Positions 22,936 through 35,021 of a stretch of DNA of 64,000 nt are shown one piece after another; positions within the stretch are counted from its first letter, which is position 1; each line of letters starts with the position of its first letter. The position numbers were made by a program, and so were the translations under genes. The DNA comes from Triticum aestivum. Its lineage: Eukaryota; Streptophyta; Magnoliopsida; Poales; Poaceae. Where the stretch lies: NCBI RefSeq assembly GCF_018294505.1, contig NC_057813.1:320625191-320689190 (forward strand), given 5' to 3'. Below the pieces are notes generated by a model. It ran no database searches, was not told where the DNA came from, and was given only the letters and a program-made list of their open reading frames with translations.

Positions 22936-25818
22936 GAATCTCGCCCTCGAGATTCGGGTTGGCTAGAAAATAGGTGAGGGTGGTCCTTCAGCAGATCTTC
23001 CTCTCACTCCCAGGTGGCTTCATCCTCGGTATGGTGGCTCCATTGAACTTTGCAAAACTTGATAACCTTGCTGCGAGTGACTCGGCTGGCATACTCGAGA
23101 ATTTTGACTGGTTTCTCCTCATAGGTTAAATCACTATCCACCTGAATTGCTTCTAGCGGCACTATATCTCTCAGCGGTATATCATCCATCTCTGCGTAGC
23201 ACTTCTTCAACTGGGAAACATGGAATACGTCATGAACTCCTGGCAGTCCTTTGGGAAATTCCAACTTGTAAGCAACTTCTCCCATGCGCTCTAAAACTTT
23301 GTATGGTCCCACAAAACGTGGCGCTAATTTCCCCTTAACTACAAAGTGCTTAACTCCTCGAAAAAGTGGCGATACTCGAAGATAAACTCGATCTCCGACT
23401 TCGTAAGCTGTCTCCTTGCATTTTGAATCAGCATAGCTCTTCTGCCTGGACTGAGCTACCTTGAGCCTATCGCGAATCAACTTCACCTTCTGTTCAGACT
23501 CCTTAATCAAATCTGGTCCAAACAACTGGCGATCTCCAACTTCATCCCACAACAATGGTGTTCTGCACCTCCTTCTGTACAAGGCTTCGAAAGGGGCCAT
23601 CTTCAAACTGGATTGATAACTGTTGTTGTAAGAGAACTCCGCATATGGTAAATTGTCGTCCCAACTAGATCCATAATCTAGCGCACAAGCTCTCAGCATA
23701 TCCTCCAAAATCTGATTAACTCTCTCGGTCTTTCCATCTGTCTGCGGATGAAAGGCTGTACTCTAGCCTGGTACTCAAAGTTTCATGCAACTGATTCCAG
23801 AACTTTGAGGTAAACCGGGTTCCTCTATATGATAAAATGCCCCTCGGAACTCCATGCAGACATACGATCCTGGTCATGTATATCTTTGCCAACTTAGCAC
23901 TGGTGTAAGTGGTCTTCACTGGGATGAAATGAGCTACCTTCGTTAATCGATCGACTACAACCCAAATCGAGTCATAGCCTGAACGAGTCTTGGGCAATCC
24001 CATGATAAAATCCCTGCCTAGCTTACCCACTTCCATTTGCGTATCGGCAATGGCTGTAGCAATCCTGCTGGCTTCTGATGCTCTGCCTTCACTCTCTGAC
24101 ACACATCACATACTGCTACATGCATATTCCGCAATATCCTTCTTCATTCCGGTCCACCAGAAAGTGTCCTTCAAATCCAAATACATCTTGGTATTGAGTA
24201 TGGCGAATCATGGGCCTCTTGCAAAATCAACTTCCTGATCTCCGGGTTATTAGGCACATAAACGCGGTCCTCAAACCATAAGGCATCGTGCTCATCCTCA
24301 CGAAATCCTTTAGCTTTTCCTTTGCTCATCTTCTCCTTTATGGAGGAAATCTCCTTGTCAGTCTTCTGAGCTTTTCTGATCTTATCCATCAAAGTAGACT
24401 GAATCTCCAATGCTGCTACATAGCCTCTCGGACTATCTCCAAACATAGCTCGCGAAGGTCCTCGGCTAACTCCTTCGGTAACTGTCCGGTCAAGAGTGTG
24501 TTGACATGGCTCTTGCGGCTCAACACATCGGCTACTACGTTTGCCTTTCCGGGGTGATAATGCAATCTCATATCATAATCCTTTATGAGATCCAACCATC
24601 TCCTTTGCCTAAGATTCAACTCCTTCTGTGTGAAAATGTACTTCAAGCTCTTGTGATCCGTGTACACCTCACAATGGTTTCCAATGAGAAAATGTCTCCA
24701 AGTCTTCAATGCATGCACTACGGCTGCTAACTCCAAATCATGTGTAGCATAATTCAACTCATGAGGTTTAAGCTGTCGTGAAGCATACGAAACAACTCTT
24801 CCCTCCTGCATAAGCATTGCTCCAAGTCCTCAACGTGAAGCGTCGCAATACACCTCATAATCCTTGCGCTGATCTGGCAGAATCAACACTGGTGATGTAA
24901 CCAAACGTTTCTTCAACTTCTGGAAACTGGCCTCACATTCCTCGGTCCATTTGAACTTGGTATCCTTATTGAACAACTCCGCCATTGGTTTTGCAATCTT
25001 CGAGAAATTCTCAATGAATCTCCGGTAGTATCCTGCCAGTCCAAGAAAACTCCGGATCTCCCCAACTGTCGTTGGTGCTACCCAATTTGTCACAGTGACA
25101 ACCTTGGTGGGATCTACTGCTATTCCTTCTCCGGATATAACGTGTCTGAGGAATTCAACTTCCTTCAACCAAAACTCACATTTGCTGAACTTGGCGTATA
25201 ACTGATGTTCTCTGAGCTTCTCTAATACCAAACGCAAATGTTCCTTATGCTCTTCTTCATTCTTTGATTAGACCAAAATGTCATCAATGAACACCACGAC
25301 GAACTTATCCAGAAACTCCATAAACACCTTGTTCATCATGTTCATGAAATAGGCAGGTGCGTTAGTCAGACCAAATGACATAACGGTATACTCGTACAAC
25401 CCATACCTGGTGGTAAAAGCCGTCTTAGGTATATCCTACTCTCTAATCTTCAACTAATGGTATCCCAATCGCAAATCGATCTTGGAAAATACGTTAGCTC
25501 CTTGCAACGAGAAAAACAAATCGTTGACCATCAGCAACGGGTACTTGTTCTTGATGGTCACTTCATTCAGTCCTTGATAATCAACAACCATTCTCAATGA
25601 TCCATCCTTCTTCTCCACTAGAAGCACTGGTGATCCCCAAGGTGAAGAACTTGGGCGAATATAACCTTTATCCAGTAACTCCTTAATTTGCTTCTTAATT
25701 TCCTCCAAATGTTGTGTGGGCATCCTGTACGGTCTCTTAGATATCGGCCCTGTGCCTGGCAAAAGCTCAATCAAAAACTCAATGTATCTATCCGGCAGCA
25801 TGCCTGGCAACTCTTCTG
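22936..25818 (-). pseudogene. Element B pol: RT, RNase H, integrase, chromodomain (broken)
   Basis: Read from 25818 downward: the start of the RT polyprotein ([15 protein letters not shown]), RT ([27 protein letters not shown] then a stop), RT connection ([19 protein letters not shown]), RNase H ([16 protein letters not shown]), integrase (zinc region near 24200-24400; core 23716-24102), and integrase C-terminus with a chromodomain-like tail (VFHVSQLKKCYAEM, VTRSKVIKFCKVQWS) to about 22936. Stops lie at about 25450, 25270, 24831 and 23005, with frame changes near 24415, 24170 and 23712. The second catalytic Asp of integrase is Tyr (LSYRGT in place of SDRGT). Its 5' end continues at 35022 across the inserted Fatima element. 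Confidence 0.87.
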
Positions 25819-25823
25819 GAAAT

Positions 25824-26303
25824 TGAAGGAGTCCTGGATAAGGAGGTATCCGGACAGCTGGACTATATTCATCGTCCGGACTATAGAAGCGTCAAGATAC
25901 AAGACTCAAGACTCCGGCCCGTGTCCGGATGGGACTCTCCTTTGCGTGGAAGTCAAGCTTGGGGACCTGGATATTATATTTCCTTCCTTGTAACCGACTC
26001 CGTGTAAACCCTAGCTCTCCGGTGTCTATATAAACCGGAGAGGATGGTCCTTAGAAGGCCGATAACAATTACAAGCATACCATCGTAGGCTAGCTCTTAG
26101 GGTTTAGCCTCTACGATCTCGTGGTAGATCTACTCTTGTACCACTCATATCTTCAATATTAATCAAGCAGGAAGTAGGGTTTTAGCTCCATCGAGAGGGC
26201 CCGAACCTGGGTAAACATTGTGTCCCTTCCTTCCTGTTACCACCAGCCTAAGACGCACAGATCGAGACCCCCTACCCGAGATCCGCCCGTTTTGACACCG
26301 ACA
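25824..26303 (+). repeat. 5' LTR of Fatima copy 2
   Basis: Starts TGAAGGAGTCC and ends GACACCGACA, followed by TTGGTGCTTTCATTGAGAG, the internal start shared with copy 1. Confidence 0.9.
26027..26034 (+). promoter_or_regulatory. TATA box in Fatima LTR
   Basis: TATATAAA in the conserved block of the LTR, about 205 bases from its start. Confidence 0.6.
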
Positions 26304-26350
26304 TTGGTGCTTTCATTGAGAGTTCCTCTGTGTCATTGCTTCAAGGCTTG

Positions 26351-27140
26351 ATGGTGTCTTCAATCGTCAACAACACAGTCCAGGGGGAGACTTTTCTCCC
26401 CGGACAGATCATTGTGTTCGGCGGCTTCGCACTGCGGGCCAATTCGCTTGGTCATCTGGAGAAGATTGACAGCTACGCCCCTAGCCACCAGATCAGGTTC
26501 GGAAACTTGAACTACACGGCGGATATTCGCGGATACTTGATCTTCGACGGATTCGTCCTCGTGCCAGGAGCGCCGGACAGTCACGATGAGCACGGCCTAG
26601 ACCTGCTGTCAAACAATGCTCGGAACATCATCCCTGCAATAGCCCCGGATCTAAATCCGGAACAGGCTGCATTGCCCGAGGACGGAGGGATGGACCCCGC
26701 CCCGCAGGCCACACGCTAATCGGTGGTGGAGCCGAACATAGGTCACATCTCTGTGGAGGCCTGTAACCCTGGGCCCCCGGACTCGTATCCGGTTGTTGGC
26801 TCCCGTCCGCACACTCTCGAGCCAGCTGAGCCAGGTTGGGCTCCGGTAATGGAGTTTACTGCTGCGGACATCTTTCAGCACATGCCTTTTGGCGACATGC
26901 TGAGCTCATTAAAGTCTCTCTCTCTTTGTCAGGAGGCTCTGAGCCGAACTATGTCCAGCTCAAGTGGGAAGCAAGCAATGAAGGAATTCGCTGCCCACCC
27001 ACCACCCACTTTGTCGCCACGATCGATGATTTAACCGACGTGCTCGACTTCGACTTCAAAGACATCGACGGTATGGACGACAATGCAGGAGACGTACAGG
27101 AGCCACCGCTCACAGGACAGTGGACAGCCACCTCTTCATA

Positions 27141-27181
<41 letters not shown>

Positions 27182-28854
27182 GTGGACACTCTGAAAGAAA
27201 CTGATGGCGATGAGGCAACAGAGGATAACCCCTCCAAGAAGAAGACAAAGCATGGGCGTCGCCCGCGCCACTCCAAGCCCCACCAAGGCAATACCGGCAC
27301 CGAAGACGAAGATAATCCGGACGGTGCCGACGATGAGTACAACCCCGAACAGCCCGCCTTCGAGCAGGCCGAATAGGAAGATGGGCATGACAGCCCAGAT
27401 GAACAGGTGACGGACGGGTATCCGGAGGAGGACAACTACATATCCCTCTCCGAAGACGAGATTAGCCTCGGCGACGACGAGTTCGGCGTACCCGAAGACC
27501 CCACAGAGCAGGAGTGCTTCAAGAGCCGTCTTATTGCCACTGCGAGAAGCCTGAAGAAGAAGCAGCAGCAGCTTCAAGCTGATCAAGATCTGCTCACAGA
27601 TAGATGGACAGAAGTCCTGGCAGCCGAGGAATATGGACTCGAGCGCCACACGGCTAACCGGCCGCCACGAGGTTGGGATAAATCGGCATATCAACCCGAA
27701 TACCATCCCCCACCCCCGCGCCGGTTTACCACGGCCCGGGGCAATACCCAGGACCTGCGCGATAAACTGGATACCGCTGCAGGACAGCCAAGATTGATCT
27801 ACGAATCATGGGGGCGCCCCGCAGCACATGACGACGACCGTCACACCGGATACACTAACAGCAAATCCGGCCGAGACGAATATAACCAGTCAGACGCAGC
27901 CGGACTGCGTCGTGACATAGCTTGGCACAAAGGCGCCACACACCCCCTCTGCTTCATCGATGACGTAATGGACCATGAATTCCCAGAAGGGTTCAAACCC
28001 GTAAACATTGAATCATACGATGGCACAACAGACCCCGCGGTATGGATCAAAGATTTCCTTCTTCACATTCACATGGCCCACGGGATGATCTACACACCAT
28101 CAAGTATCTTCCCCTTAAGCTCAAAGGACCCGCCCGGCATTGGCTACACAGCCTGCCCGCAAATTCCATTGGTAGTTGGGAAAACTTGGAAGACACATTT
28201 CTTGACAACTTCCAAGGCACATATGTGCGACCTCCGAATGCCGATGACTTGAGCCACATTACTCAACAGCCCGGAGAATCAGCCAGGAAGTTCTGGACTC
28301 GGTTCCTAACTAAAAAGAACCAAATAGTCGACTGTCCGGATGCCGAAGCCCTGGCGGCCTTCAAGCATAATATCCGTGACGAGTGGCTCGCCCGACACCT
28401 TGGCCAGGAGAAACCCAAGTCTATGGCAGCTCTCACGACACTAATAACCCGCTTTTGCGCGAGCGAGGACAATTGGTTGGCTCGCAGCAGCACTACACTA
28501 CATTCTGGCACGTTAGATGTCCGTGACAATAATAGCAAGCTACGGCACAACAGACACAAGCGACGGAACAATGGCGACAACACCGAAGACACGGCGGTCA
28601 ATGCCGGATTCAGCGGATCAAATTCCGTTCAGCGGAAGAAGCCATTCAAGAGAAACAATCAGGGACCGTCCAGTCTAGACCGCATACTGGAGTGCTCGTG
28701 CCAAATTCATGGCACCCCGGACAATCCAGCCAACCACACCAATAGAGACTGCTGGGTATTTAAACAGGCCGGCAAAGTAAACGCCGAATACAAGGACAAG
28801 GGGCTGCACAACGACAATGATGATGAGCCCCGACGTCCGAACATGGGGGGATAG
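26351..28854 (+). pseudogene. Fatima copy 2 gag (broken)
   Basis: Starts at the ATG at 26351 (MVSSIVNNTVQGETFLPGQ). Later parts: an acidic region with Arg/Lys clusters (27204-27600), the capsid-like core from about 27970 (PEGFKPVNIESYDGTTDPAVW), HLGQEKPKSMAAL, a basic stretch (RHNRHKRRNN), and the C-x2-H, NHTNRDC knuckle ending at 28852. Damage is lighter than in copy 1: a stop at 26717, a frameshift near 26925, an expanded (AT)18 tract at 27143, a stop near 27374, and a 1-base loss near 28083. From 28090 to the TAG at 28852 the frame is clean. It would form virus-like particles that package element RNA; here it is inactive. Confidence 0.85.
27143..27178. repeat. (AT)18 microsatellite inside gag
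   Basis: An uninterrupted AT dinucleotide run of 36 bases. Copy 1 has only GATGTATACATGG at the matching place (about 4330), so the run expanded in this copy or its recent lineage. It creates long artificial YIYIYI reading frames on both strands. Confidence 0.95.
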
Positions 28855-28872
28855 AAGAAATTTACCCCCCAA

Positions 28873-29571
28873 GTGAAAACGGTCAACGTGATCTATGCCA
28901 CCCACATCCCCAAGCGGGACTGGAAGCGAGCACTATGGGACGTCTACGCGATGGAGCCAGTCGTCCCAAAATTTAACCCATGGTCAGCTTGTCCGATCAC
29001 CTTTGATCGTAGGGATCATCCTACTAGCATCCGTCATGGCGGCACAGACGCATTGGTTCTAGACCCAATCATAGACGGATTCCACCTCACAAGATTCCTT
29101 ATGGACGGAGGCAGCAGCCTGAACCTGCTCTACCAGGACACAGTGTGCAAAATGGGCATCAATCCTTCAAGGATTAAACCCACCAAAACCACCTTTAAAG
29201 GTGTAATTCCTGGAGTAGAGGCCCGTTGTACGGGCTCTATAACACTGGAAGTGGTCTTCGGATCTCCGGATAACTTCCGAAGCGAAGAGCTAATCTTTGA
29301 TATCGTCCCTTTCCGCAGTGGTTACCACGCACTGCTCGGACGAACTGCATTCGCTAGATTCAATGTGGTGCCACACTATGCATACCTCAAGCTCAATATG
29401 CCAGGCCCACGCGGGGTCATAACAATCAACGGAAATATGGACCGCTCTCTATGTACAGAAGAGCACACTGCCGCCCTTGCGGCGGAAGTACAATGCTGCC
29501 TCCTCCAGCAAACCACCAGTCCGGCGACAACGATCTCAAGCTCTGTCAAGCGAGGGCGAAACACCCCATGA
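28873..29571 (+). CDS. Fatima copy 2 aspartic protease, open frame
   Basis: About 232 codons without a stop, in a separate frame from gag and starting 18 bases after its TAG. The first ATG in frame is a few codons in (MIYATHIPKR in copy 1; VIYATHIPKR here). The active-site motif is FLMDGGSSLNLLY, followed by GVIPG and HALLGRTAFARF, typical of retropepsins of this Gypsy group. It ends at TGA 29569-29571. It would cut Gag in the particle. It is the only full-length sense frame left in this element, though its upstream gag is broken, so expression is doubtful. Confidence 0.7.
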   Translation: MKTVNVIYATHIPKRDWKRALWDVYAMEPVVPKFNPWSACPITFDRRDHPTSIRHGGTDALVLDPIIDGFHLTRFLMDGGSSLNLLYQDTVCKMGINPSRIKPTKTTFKGVIPGVEARCTGSITLEVVFGSPDNFRSEELIFDIVPFRSGYHALLGRTAFARFNVVPHYAYLKLNMPGPRGVITINGNMDRSLCTEEHTAALAAEVQCCLLQQTTSPATTISSSVKRGRNTP

Positions 29572-30789
29572 CAGGATCAGCAGGCACGCCAAGAGCATGA
29601 CTAGCAGATGGGCCTCCACTTGAATCCCATCAAAGCTGCATCCGTGTCACGCGTACACAATTACGCACTCAAAATACCATGGCCACAGGCGGAGGCATAG
29701 CAGTGGCTCAGTCAATAGTACGGTATCACTTTGTAACCCTTTCTTTTACCTTTAAGGACATTGCTTTAGTGTAGCTTATCCTGAAGAACCGGATTGTCGG
29801 ACTTGCATAGGAGAGGAAACCCAGGAGGCAACAGGCTTTGGGCACAGCAGGAAACAACCAGGTGGAATCTATTTACGATCGTTGTTCGTGCTTTATCTAT
29901 CTTTACGTAGCCTGCCCCTCGATAGGATATGTCAAATAATCCTATTTATCTCCGCTTAATGCATTCATTGTAAACATACGCTTAAACGTATTATTTATCA
30001 ATGGGAGACAATATATAGTGTTAGCTTATTATTTTATTGAGCATTTTTTACAAATGTCTATTTGATTTTGCATCCGTACACTTTGGTACGCTTAGTTTGC
30101 TAGGGGCTTCTTATGGCGCCCCATAATACGGCAAGACAAGTCCGAACACTTTCAACAGTGTGGCACCCTGAACTTATAGCATTATATGCATCAGCTCCGA
30201 ATCAATTCTTGGGTCTACAGTTGGGATAGCCCGGCTACCTTGTTTTGGTGCCTTACATTCCATTGATTCAGCTAAGGTAGCGCAGGGAGAACTACTGCGA
30301 TTATGCCCTGGTTCTGCCAGACGAGCACCTCAGTAGAGAAAGCACAAAACTGACCGGAATGATGTGGCAAGAGCTGGTCGCTGTTCGAGAGGTCTTAAAA
30401 TCCTTAAAGATTTTTCCGCTTTAGGAGATAATTCGGCTTTGTCTGATACAGGCGTGTATAGCGCCCTAATTCGGCCTTCTGGATTCTAGGGGCTTCGCCA
30501 AAATTTAAAATTGTAGACTTATATGGCTAAGTGAAGGTTATAAAGCCGCATAGTCTGATTGCCATGTTCGCTGCACTGGATACCTCCTTAAGGGACCAAA
30601 CATTTGGATAAAGAGTGTCCGGGTTTTCCACGAACACCCCAGTACTAGTTACATGGGGGCGGAAGCCGACGACTGGCCTACTTTCAGAATTTGATAAACA
30701 GCCGCACAGAAGGTAATATTTTAAATAACAGAAGCGCTACATAGGGCAAGTAACTTCGTCTTTAAATTACAAACATGACAAAGGTGAAT
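29572..30789. other. Noncoding middle of Fatima copy 2
   Basis: Spacer between the protease and the end of the antisense gene, colinear with 6874-8093. No RT, RNase H or integrase motif is present on either strand. No open frame is shared with copy 1. Confidence 0.6.
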
Positions 30790-33700
30790 TCATTCAAAAA
30801 TTATGTCTTTGGTACATTCATCGGCCACGAGGCAAGCACCCTTCATAACGTCATCATAATACTTCTCGGGGATGTGATGCGGCTTGCCCTCTGGCGGCCC
30901 GTCCTTCACCAGCTTCTCCGCATCCAGCTTGACCCAATGCACCTTCGTGCGGGCAAGGGCCCGGCGGGCACCCTCAATGCAAACGGATCGCTTGATGACT
31001 TCCAGTCGCGGATAGGCATCCACCATCCGCTTGATCAGGCCGAAGTGGCTGGTGGGCAGAAGCTCACCAGGCCATATCCGGACTATGAGATCCTTCATAG
31101 CCACTTCGGCCGCCTTGTGGAGTTTGGACAAGTGCTTCAGTTGGTCACTCAGAGGCGTTGAATGTTCGGCCCTAGCATACTGGGACCAGAACAGCTTCTC
31201 CGTTGAGCTCCCCTCCTAGGCACGGTAGAACTGCGCGGCATCTGATACGCTGCATGGCAGATCTACGAATGCCCTTGGAGAGCTCCGAACTCGGGTAAGT
31301 AAAAGAAACGCCTCCTCCACATGTTTGCTTTGCATAAAAAATTTCTTACCCGCCGCTATCTTTTTGGCCTCCTGGATCTCCTGTTGTGCCCTCTCGGCTT
31401 CGGCCTTGGCGTCTTTTATAGTTGTTAGGGCCTTCGCAAGCTCGGCCTCTTTTGCTTCAAGCTCATGCTCCGCAGACTCGAGCTTCTTGCCGAGCTCCTG
31501 GAGATCTTCTTGTACCTCGCCCACTCGGGCCTCTTCCTTTTTGCGCTCCTTGAGTTCCAAGGCCGCTTTGTGTTTGGCCTCGGACAGCGCCTTCTTGAGA
31601 GACGCCACTTCGATGGTGGCCTCTGTTACCATATCACGACGTTCCGTCGTTAGCATAATCAAATTTTATTTACTATTCATTATATGAGAGAGGGGAATCA
31701 TTCACCTTTGCTCTCTTCGAGCTGCCTCCTCGTGAGGTCGAGCTCTCCCTGTGCCACTCTAAGCCCTGCGTTAGGCCGGCGATTTCGGCCGTGCGAGCAG
31801 CAGCGGCCAGCAGCACAGCCTATTTATTTACATTCAAACTTATTGTTAGACTCCTGCGGATTATAATTGACCCTCCGTTTGGTTTTTCTTTCCGAACACA
31901 AAACAGAGTATCAGGGGCTACCACCTATCGGGTGGTAATTTCACACATTTTTACTTACCTCAAAGCCTGTCAGGAGGCTGGTGCAGGCTTCGGTTAGTCC
32001 GCTCTTGGTAGACGAAACTTTCTGAATCACCGCACTCATAAGAGTACGGTGCTCTTCATCTAGGGAAGCACCGCGAAGCGCTTCCAGCAGACAATTCGGC
32101 ACCTCAGACTCAATGGAAGTCCTTGATACATACGGCCCTCCCTCCATAACGAGGGGCTGCCCGCCTAAGTCCAGAACTACTGAAGGCTCTGGAATAGTGT
32201 TCGGCTGAGAGCCAGGCTTACCGTGGCTCTCATCAACATGATCAGCGGAGACCTTGAACCCCGCGAGTCCGACGTCTGGGATGCCGCCTTGAGGCGCCTC
32301 CAGGGCCACCTCGACCATCGTCGGGAGCCTTCGGGACAACACCTCCATGTCGTCCGCAGGCCGAGGAGACGTGGCCGTCGGGAGTGAGTTCATTGCTGAC
32401 TCACTCAAGGACCCGTCCGAAGACGACACTTCGGGATGGGCCCTCGCCGGACTGAATACAAGTTCGGCATTATAAACAAAACTATGAAGCGAAATTATGA
32501 TGGAGTGCGGGTACTTCCGATCGCACTAGGGGCTTCTTCCTGGGCAGCCACCCTTCCTCGCTATTGGTGGCGGTGGAGGAGTAGTCCGGAAGGGACGCCT
32601 TTCCCTTCTTGGACGTCCCAGTCTCCCCCACCGGGGCGGCCTTCCTCTTTTCCCCCCAGTACGGGGAGGTGGAGTTTCTCCCTGTTCTTCCCCGCCTCCG
32701 CGGGAGGAATCTACCTCGTCGTCATCGGACGACAAGGGTATGATGGCCTTACGCCGGTGGCCTCTCCTCACCCCCTGGTCCGCCATCTCAGGCCCCCCAT
32801 CCTTTTCGGACGGGGCGGCCTCTTCTTCTCCTTCTTCTTCCCCTTCGGGGGAGGAGTGCGCCTCGTCGTCTTCGGACGAGGCTTGCGCAACCTATCTCCG
32901 GAGACCCTTTCGGGTCCCCGGGGCCTTCTTATCGGCCTTCTTCTCCGGCCCCTTATGGGGCAGCAGGACCAGCATCTTCGTCAAAAGATCATTGGCTGGG
33001 ATTTCTGGCAACGGAGCCGGACTGTCAATCCGCTCCGCTGTCTCCACATACTCCTAAACAAATATACACAATCACTTAGGAATTCTCCATGAATACATTG
33101 GGAAGAAGCGAACCCGGTGGCATCCTGAGAACTCACCTGGGTAGGGTGCCGTGCGGCATGGAGCCCACGATCCTCGGTTATGACAGGAGGTACTTTGGTG
33201 GCCTTGAACAACGCCTTCCACGCGTTCTTGTGCTTCATGCCATAGAGCCTCTGGAGCGTCTGGTGTTCGGCTGGGACGAACTCCCACAGATTGAATGCCC
33301 TCTTTTGGCACGGCAGAATCCGGCGAACGAGCATGACCTGGATCATGTTGACAAGCTTGATGTTCTTGTCCTTCATGCCCTTGATGCAGTTGATGAGTCC
33401 GGCCAGCTCCGTAGATTCGCCCCATAACAGGCCCTTCTGTTCCCAGGAGGTGAGCCGCGTAGGGGTTCCAAATCAGAACTCGGGGGCTGCCGCCCAGTTG
33501 GCGTCTCCTGGCTCGGTGATATAGAACCACCCCGATTGCCACCCCTTCACGGCTTCCGCAAAGGAGCCGTCAGGCTAGGTGACGTTAGGCATTTTTTCCA
33601 CCATGGCTCCTCCTCACTCCGCTTGGTGGCTGCTCACGATCTTCGGCTTCACGCAGAAGGTTTGGAGCCACAAGCCAAAATGGGCTTGATGCGGAGGAAA

Positions 33701-33999
33701 GCCTCGCACACGACGATGAACACCGAGATGTTGAGGACAAAGTTCGAGGTTAGATCATGGAAATCTAGTCCGTAGTAGAACACGAGCCTGCGGACGAAAG
33801 GTTGGAGTGGAAACCCCAGTCCACAGACGAAGTGGGCAAGGAACACGACCCTCTCGTGGGGTCCTGGAGTTGGAATAACCTGCCCGCCGTCTGGTAGCCG
33901 GTGCGCTATGTCCGCGGCCAAGTATCCGGCTGCCCGAAGACTTGCGATGTTCTTCTCCTTCACGGTGGAAGCCACCCATTTGCCTCCTGCTCCGGACAT
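30790..33999 (-). pseudogene. Antisense spliced gene of Fatima copy 2 (PF04195-like)
   Basis: Starts at 33999 (MSGAGGKWVASTVKEKNIA), inside a longer open frame to 34131. Exon 1 holds a PF04195-type region (VVFLAHFVCGLGFPLQPFV, NISVFIVVCEAFLRIKP). The next part contains VNMIQVMLVRRILPCQ and RLYGMKHKNAW, ending at a donor near 33136 with an acceptor near 33054 (intron about 83 bases). Then follow a Ser/Glu/Lys-rich region, an acidic segment (32429-31941), a Lys/Glu/Ala coiled coil (31662-31330), and a C-terminal domain (HKAAEVAMKDLIVRIWPGEL) ending at TGA 30790-30792. Stops near 33648, 32900 and 31216 and a frame change near 33550 show decay. The same order exists at 8094-10797. Function unknown; it may be an accessory or regulatory protein of the element. 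Confidence 0.7.
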
Positions 34000-34536
34000 G
34001 TTTAGCTGTGCGGAGAAGACTTGGACTAGGGCGTTGGAGCTCGGGGAGGCAAGAGTGGGTAGAGGAGGAAGAAGGCGTGGGTAAGAATGGGGAACTCTTA
34101 TCCCTTTATAGAGGCGACGAAAGCGGTGCACCTCCCCACTAGCCTGTTGAGAATCGCTTACTTCCCAAGCGCCACGATTGATGGCACGAGGGGATTACCC
34201 ATACTCGTATTGATGAGAATCTCGTGATAAGGGGACATGATCTCTGCTTTGACAAGACGTGTCAAGGAAACCGCTTCGCAATGCGCGCTGTGGCTGGTTG
34301 TGAAAAAACGGTTCGAATAATGACCTAGCTCTAATGGCATGTCACGTCGTCTAAAAGTTGTCAGCTGAAGTATCATTCTCTCTACGGTGGTATGTGAAGA
34401 TCATTTTGCAGATCCGGACATGACCTACGTGTTCAATAATAACCTTGGAGTATTCGGAGGAGGAACCCGCCTTGCAATGCCGAAGACAAGAATGCGCGCC
34501 GGACTCATCGTCATTGAAGCCTGGTTCAGGGGCTAC
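34000..34536. other. Antisense upstream region and PPT of Fatima copy 2
   Basis: Noncoding region colinear with 10798-11318. CAGGGGCTAC right before the LTR is the likely polypurine primer. An antisense promoter is expected here, but I cannot point to its elements. Confidence 0.5.
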
Positions 34537-35016
34537 TGAGGGAGTCCTGGATAAGGGGGTATCCGGACAGCCGGACTATATTCATCGTCTGGACTATAGA
34601 AGCGTCAAGATACAAGACTCAATACTCTGGCCCGTGTCCAGATGGGACTCTCCTTTGCATGGAAGGCAAGCTTGGCGATCCAGATATTATATTTCCTTCC
34701 TTGTAACCGACTCCATGTAAACCCTAGCTCTCTGGTGTCTATATAAACTGGAGAGGCTGGTCCTTAGAAGGCCGATCACAATTACAATCATACCATCATA
34801 GGCTAGCTCTTAGGGTTTGGCCTCTATGATCTTGTGGTAGATCTACTCTTGTACTACTCATATCTTCAATATTAATCAAATAGGAAGTAGGGTTTTACCT
34901 CCGTCGAGAGGGCCCGAACTTGGGTAAACATTGTGTCCCTTGCTTCCTGCTACCATCAACCTGAGACGCACAGATCGGGACCCCCTACCCGAGATCCGCC
35001 GGTTTTGACATCGACA
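34537..35016 (+). repeat. 3' LTR of Fatima copy 2
   Basis: Starts TGAGGGAGTCC and ends GACATCGACA, then the TSD GAAAT. Same length as the 5' LTR. Confidence 0.9.
34740..34747 (+). promoter_or_regulatory. TATA box in Fatima LTR
   Basis: TATATAAA at the conserved LTR position; in a 3' LTR it could drive transcription outward into element B's protease region. Confidence 0.5.
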
Positions 35017-35021
35017 GAAAT

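Larger units (their letters stand above)
25824..35016 (+). mobile_element. Gypsy retrotransposon, Fatima-type (copy 2), complete with TSD
   Basis: Both LTRs are 480 bases (25824-26303 and 34537-35016), flanked by GAAAT at 25819-25823 and 35017-35021. The target is the pol-protease boundary of element B, which reads through when the insert is removed. Contents: gag, protease, a spacer and a spliced antisense gene; no RT or integrase. By eye the LTRs differ at about 37 of 480 positions. It is non-autonomous and related to the copy at 3016, though its LTR differs clearly in the first half. Confidence 0.92.

Noticed and set aside
27110..27706. 198-codon minus-strand open frame with a YIYIYI run
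   Set aside because: It is created by the (AT)18 repeat inside gag on the other strand; copy 1 has no counterpart.
32436..33092. 218-codon plus-strand open frame
   Set aside because: Shadow of the Ser/Glu/Lys-rich exon of the antisense gene on the minus strand; not conserved in copy 1.
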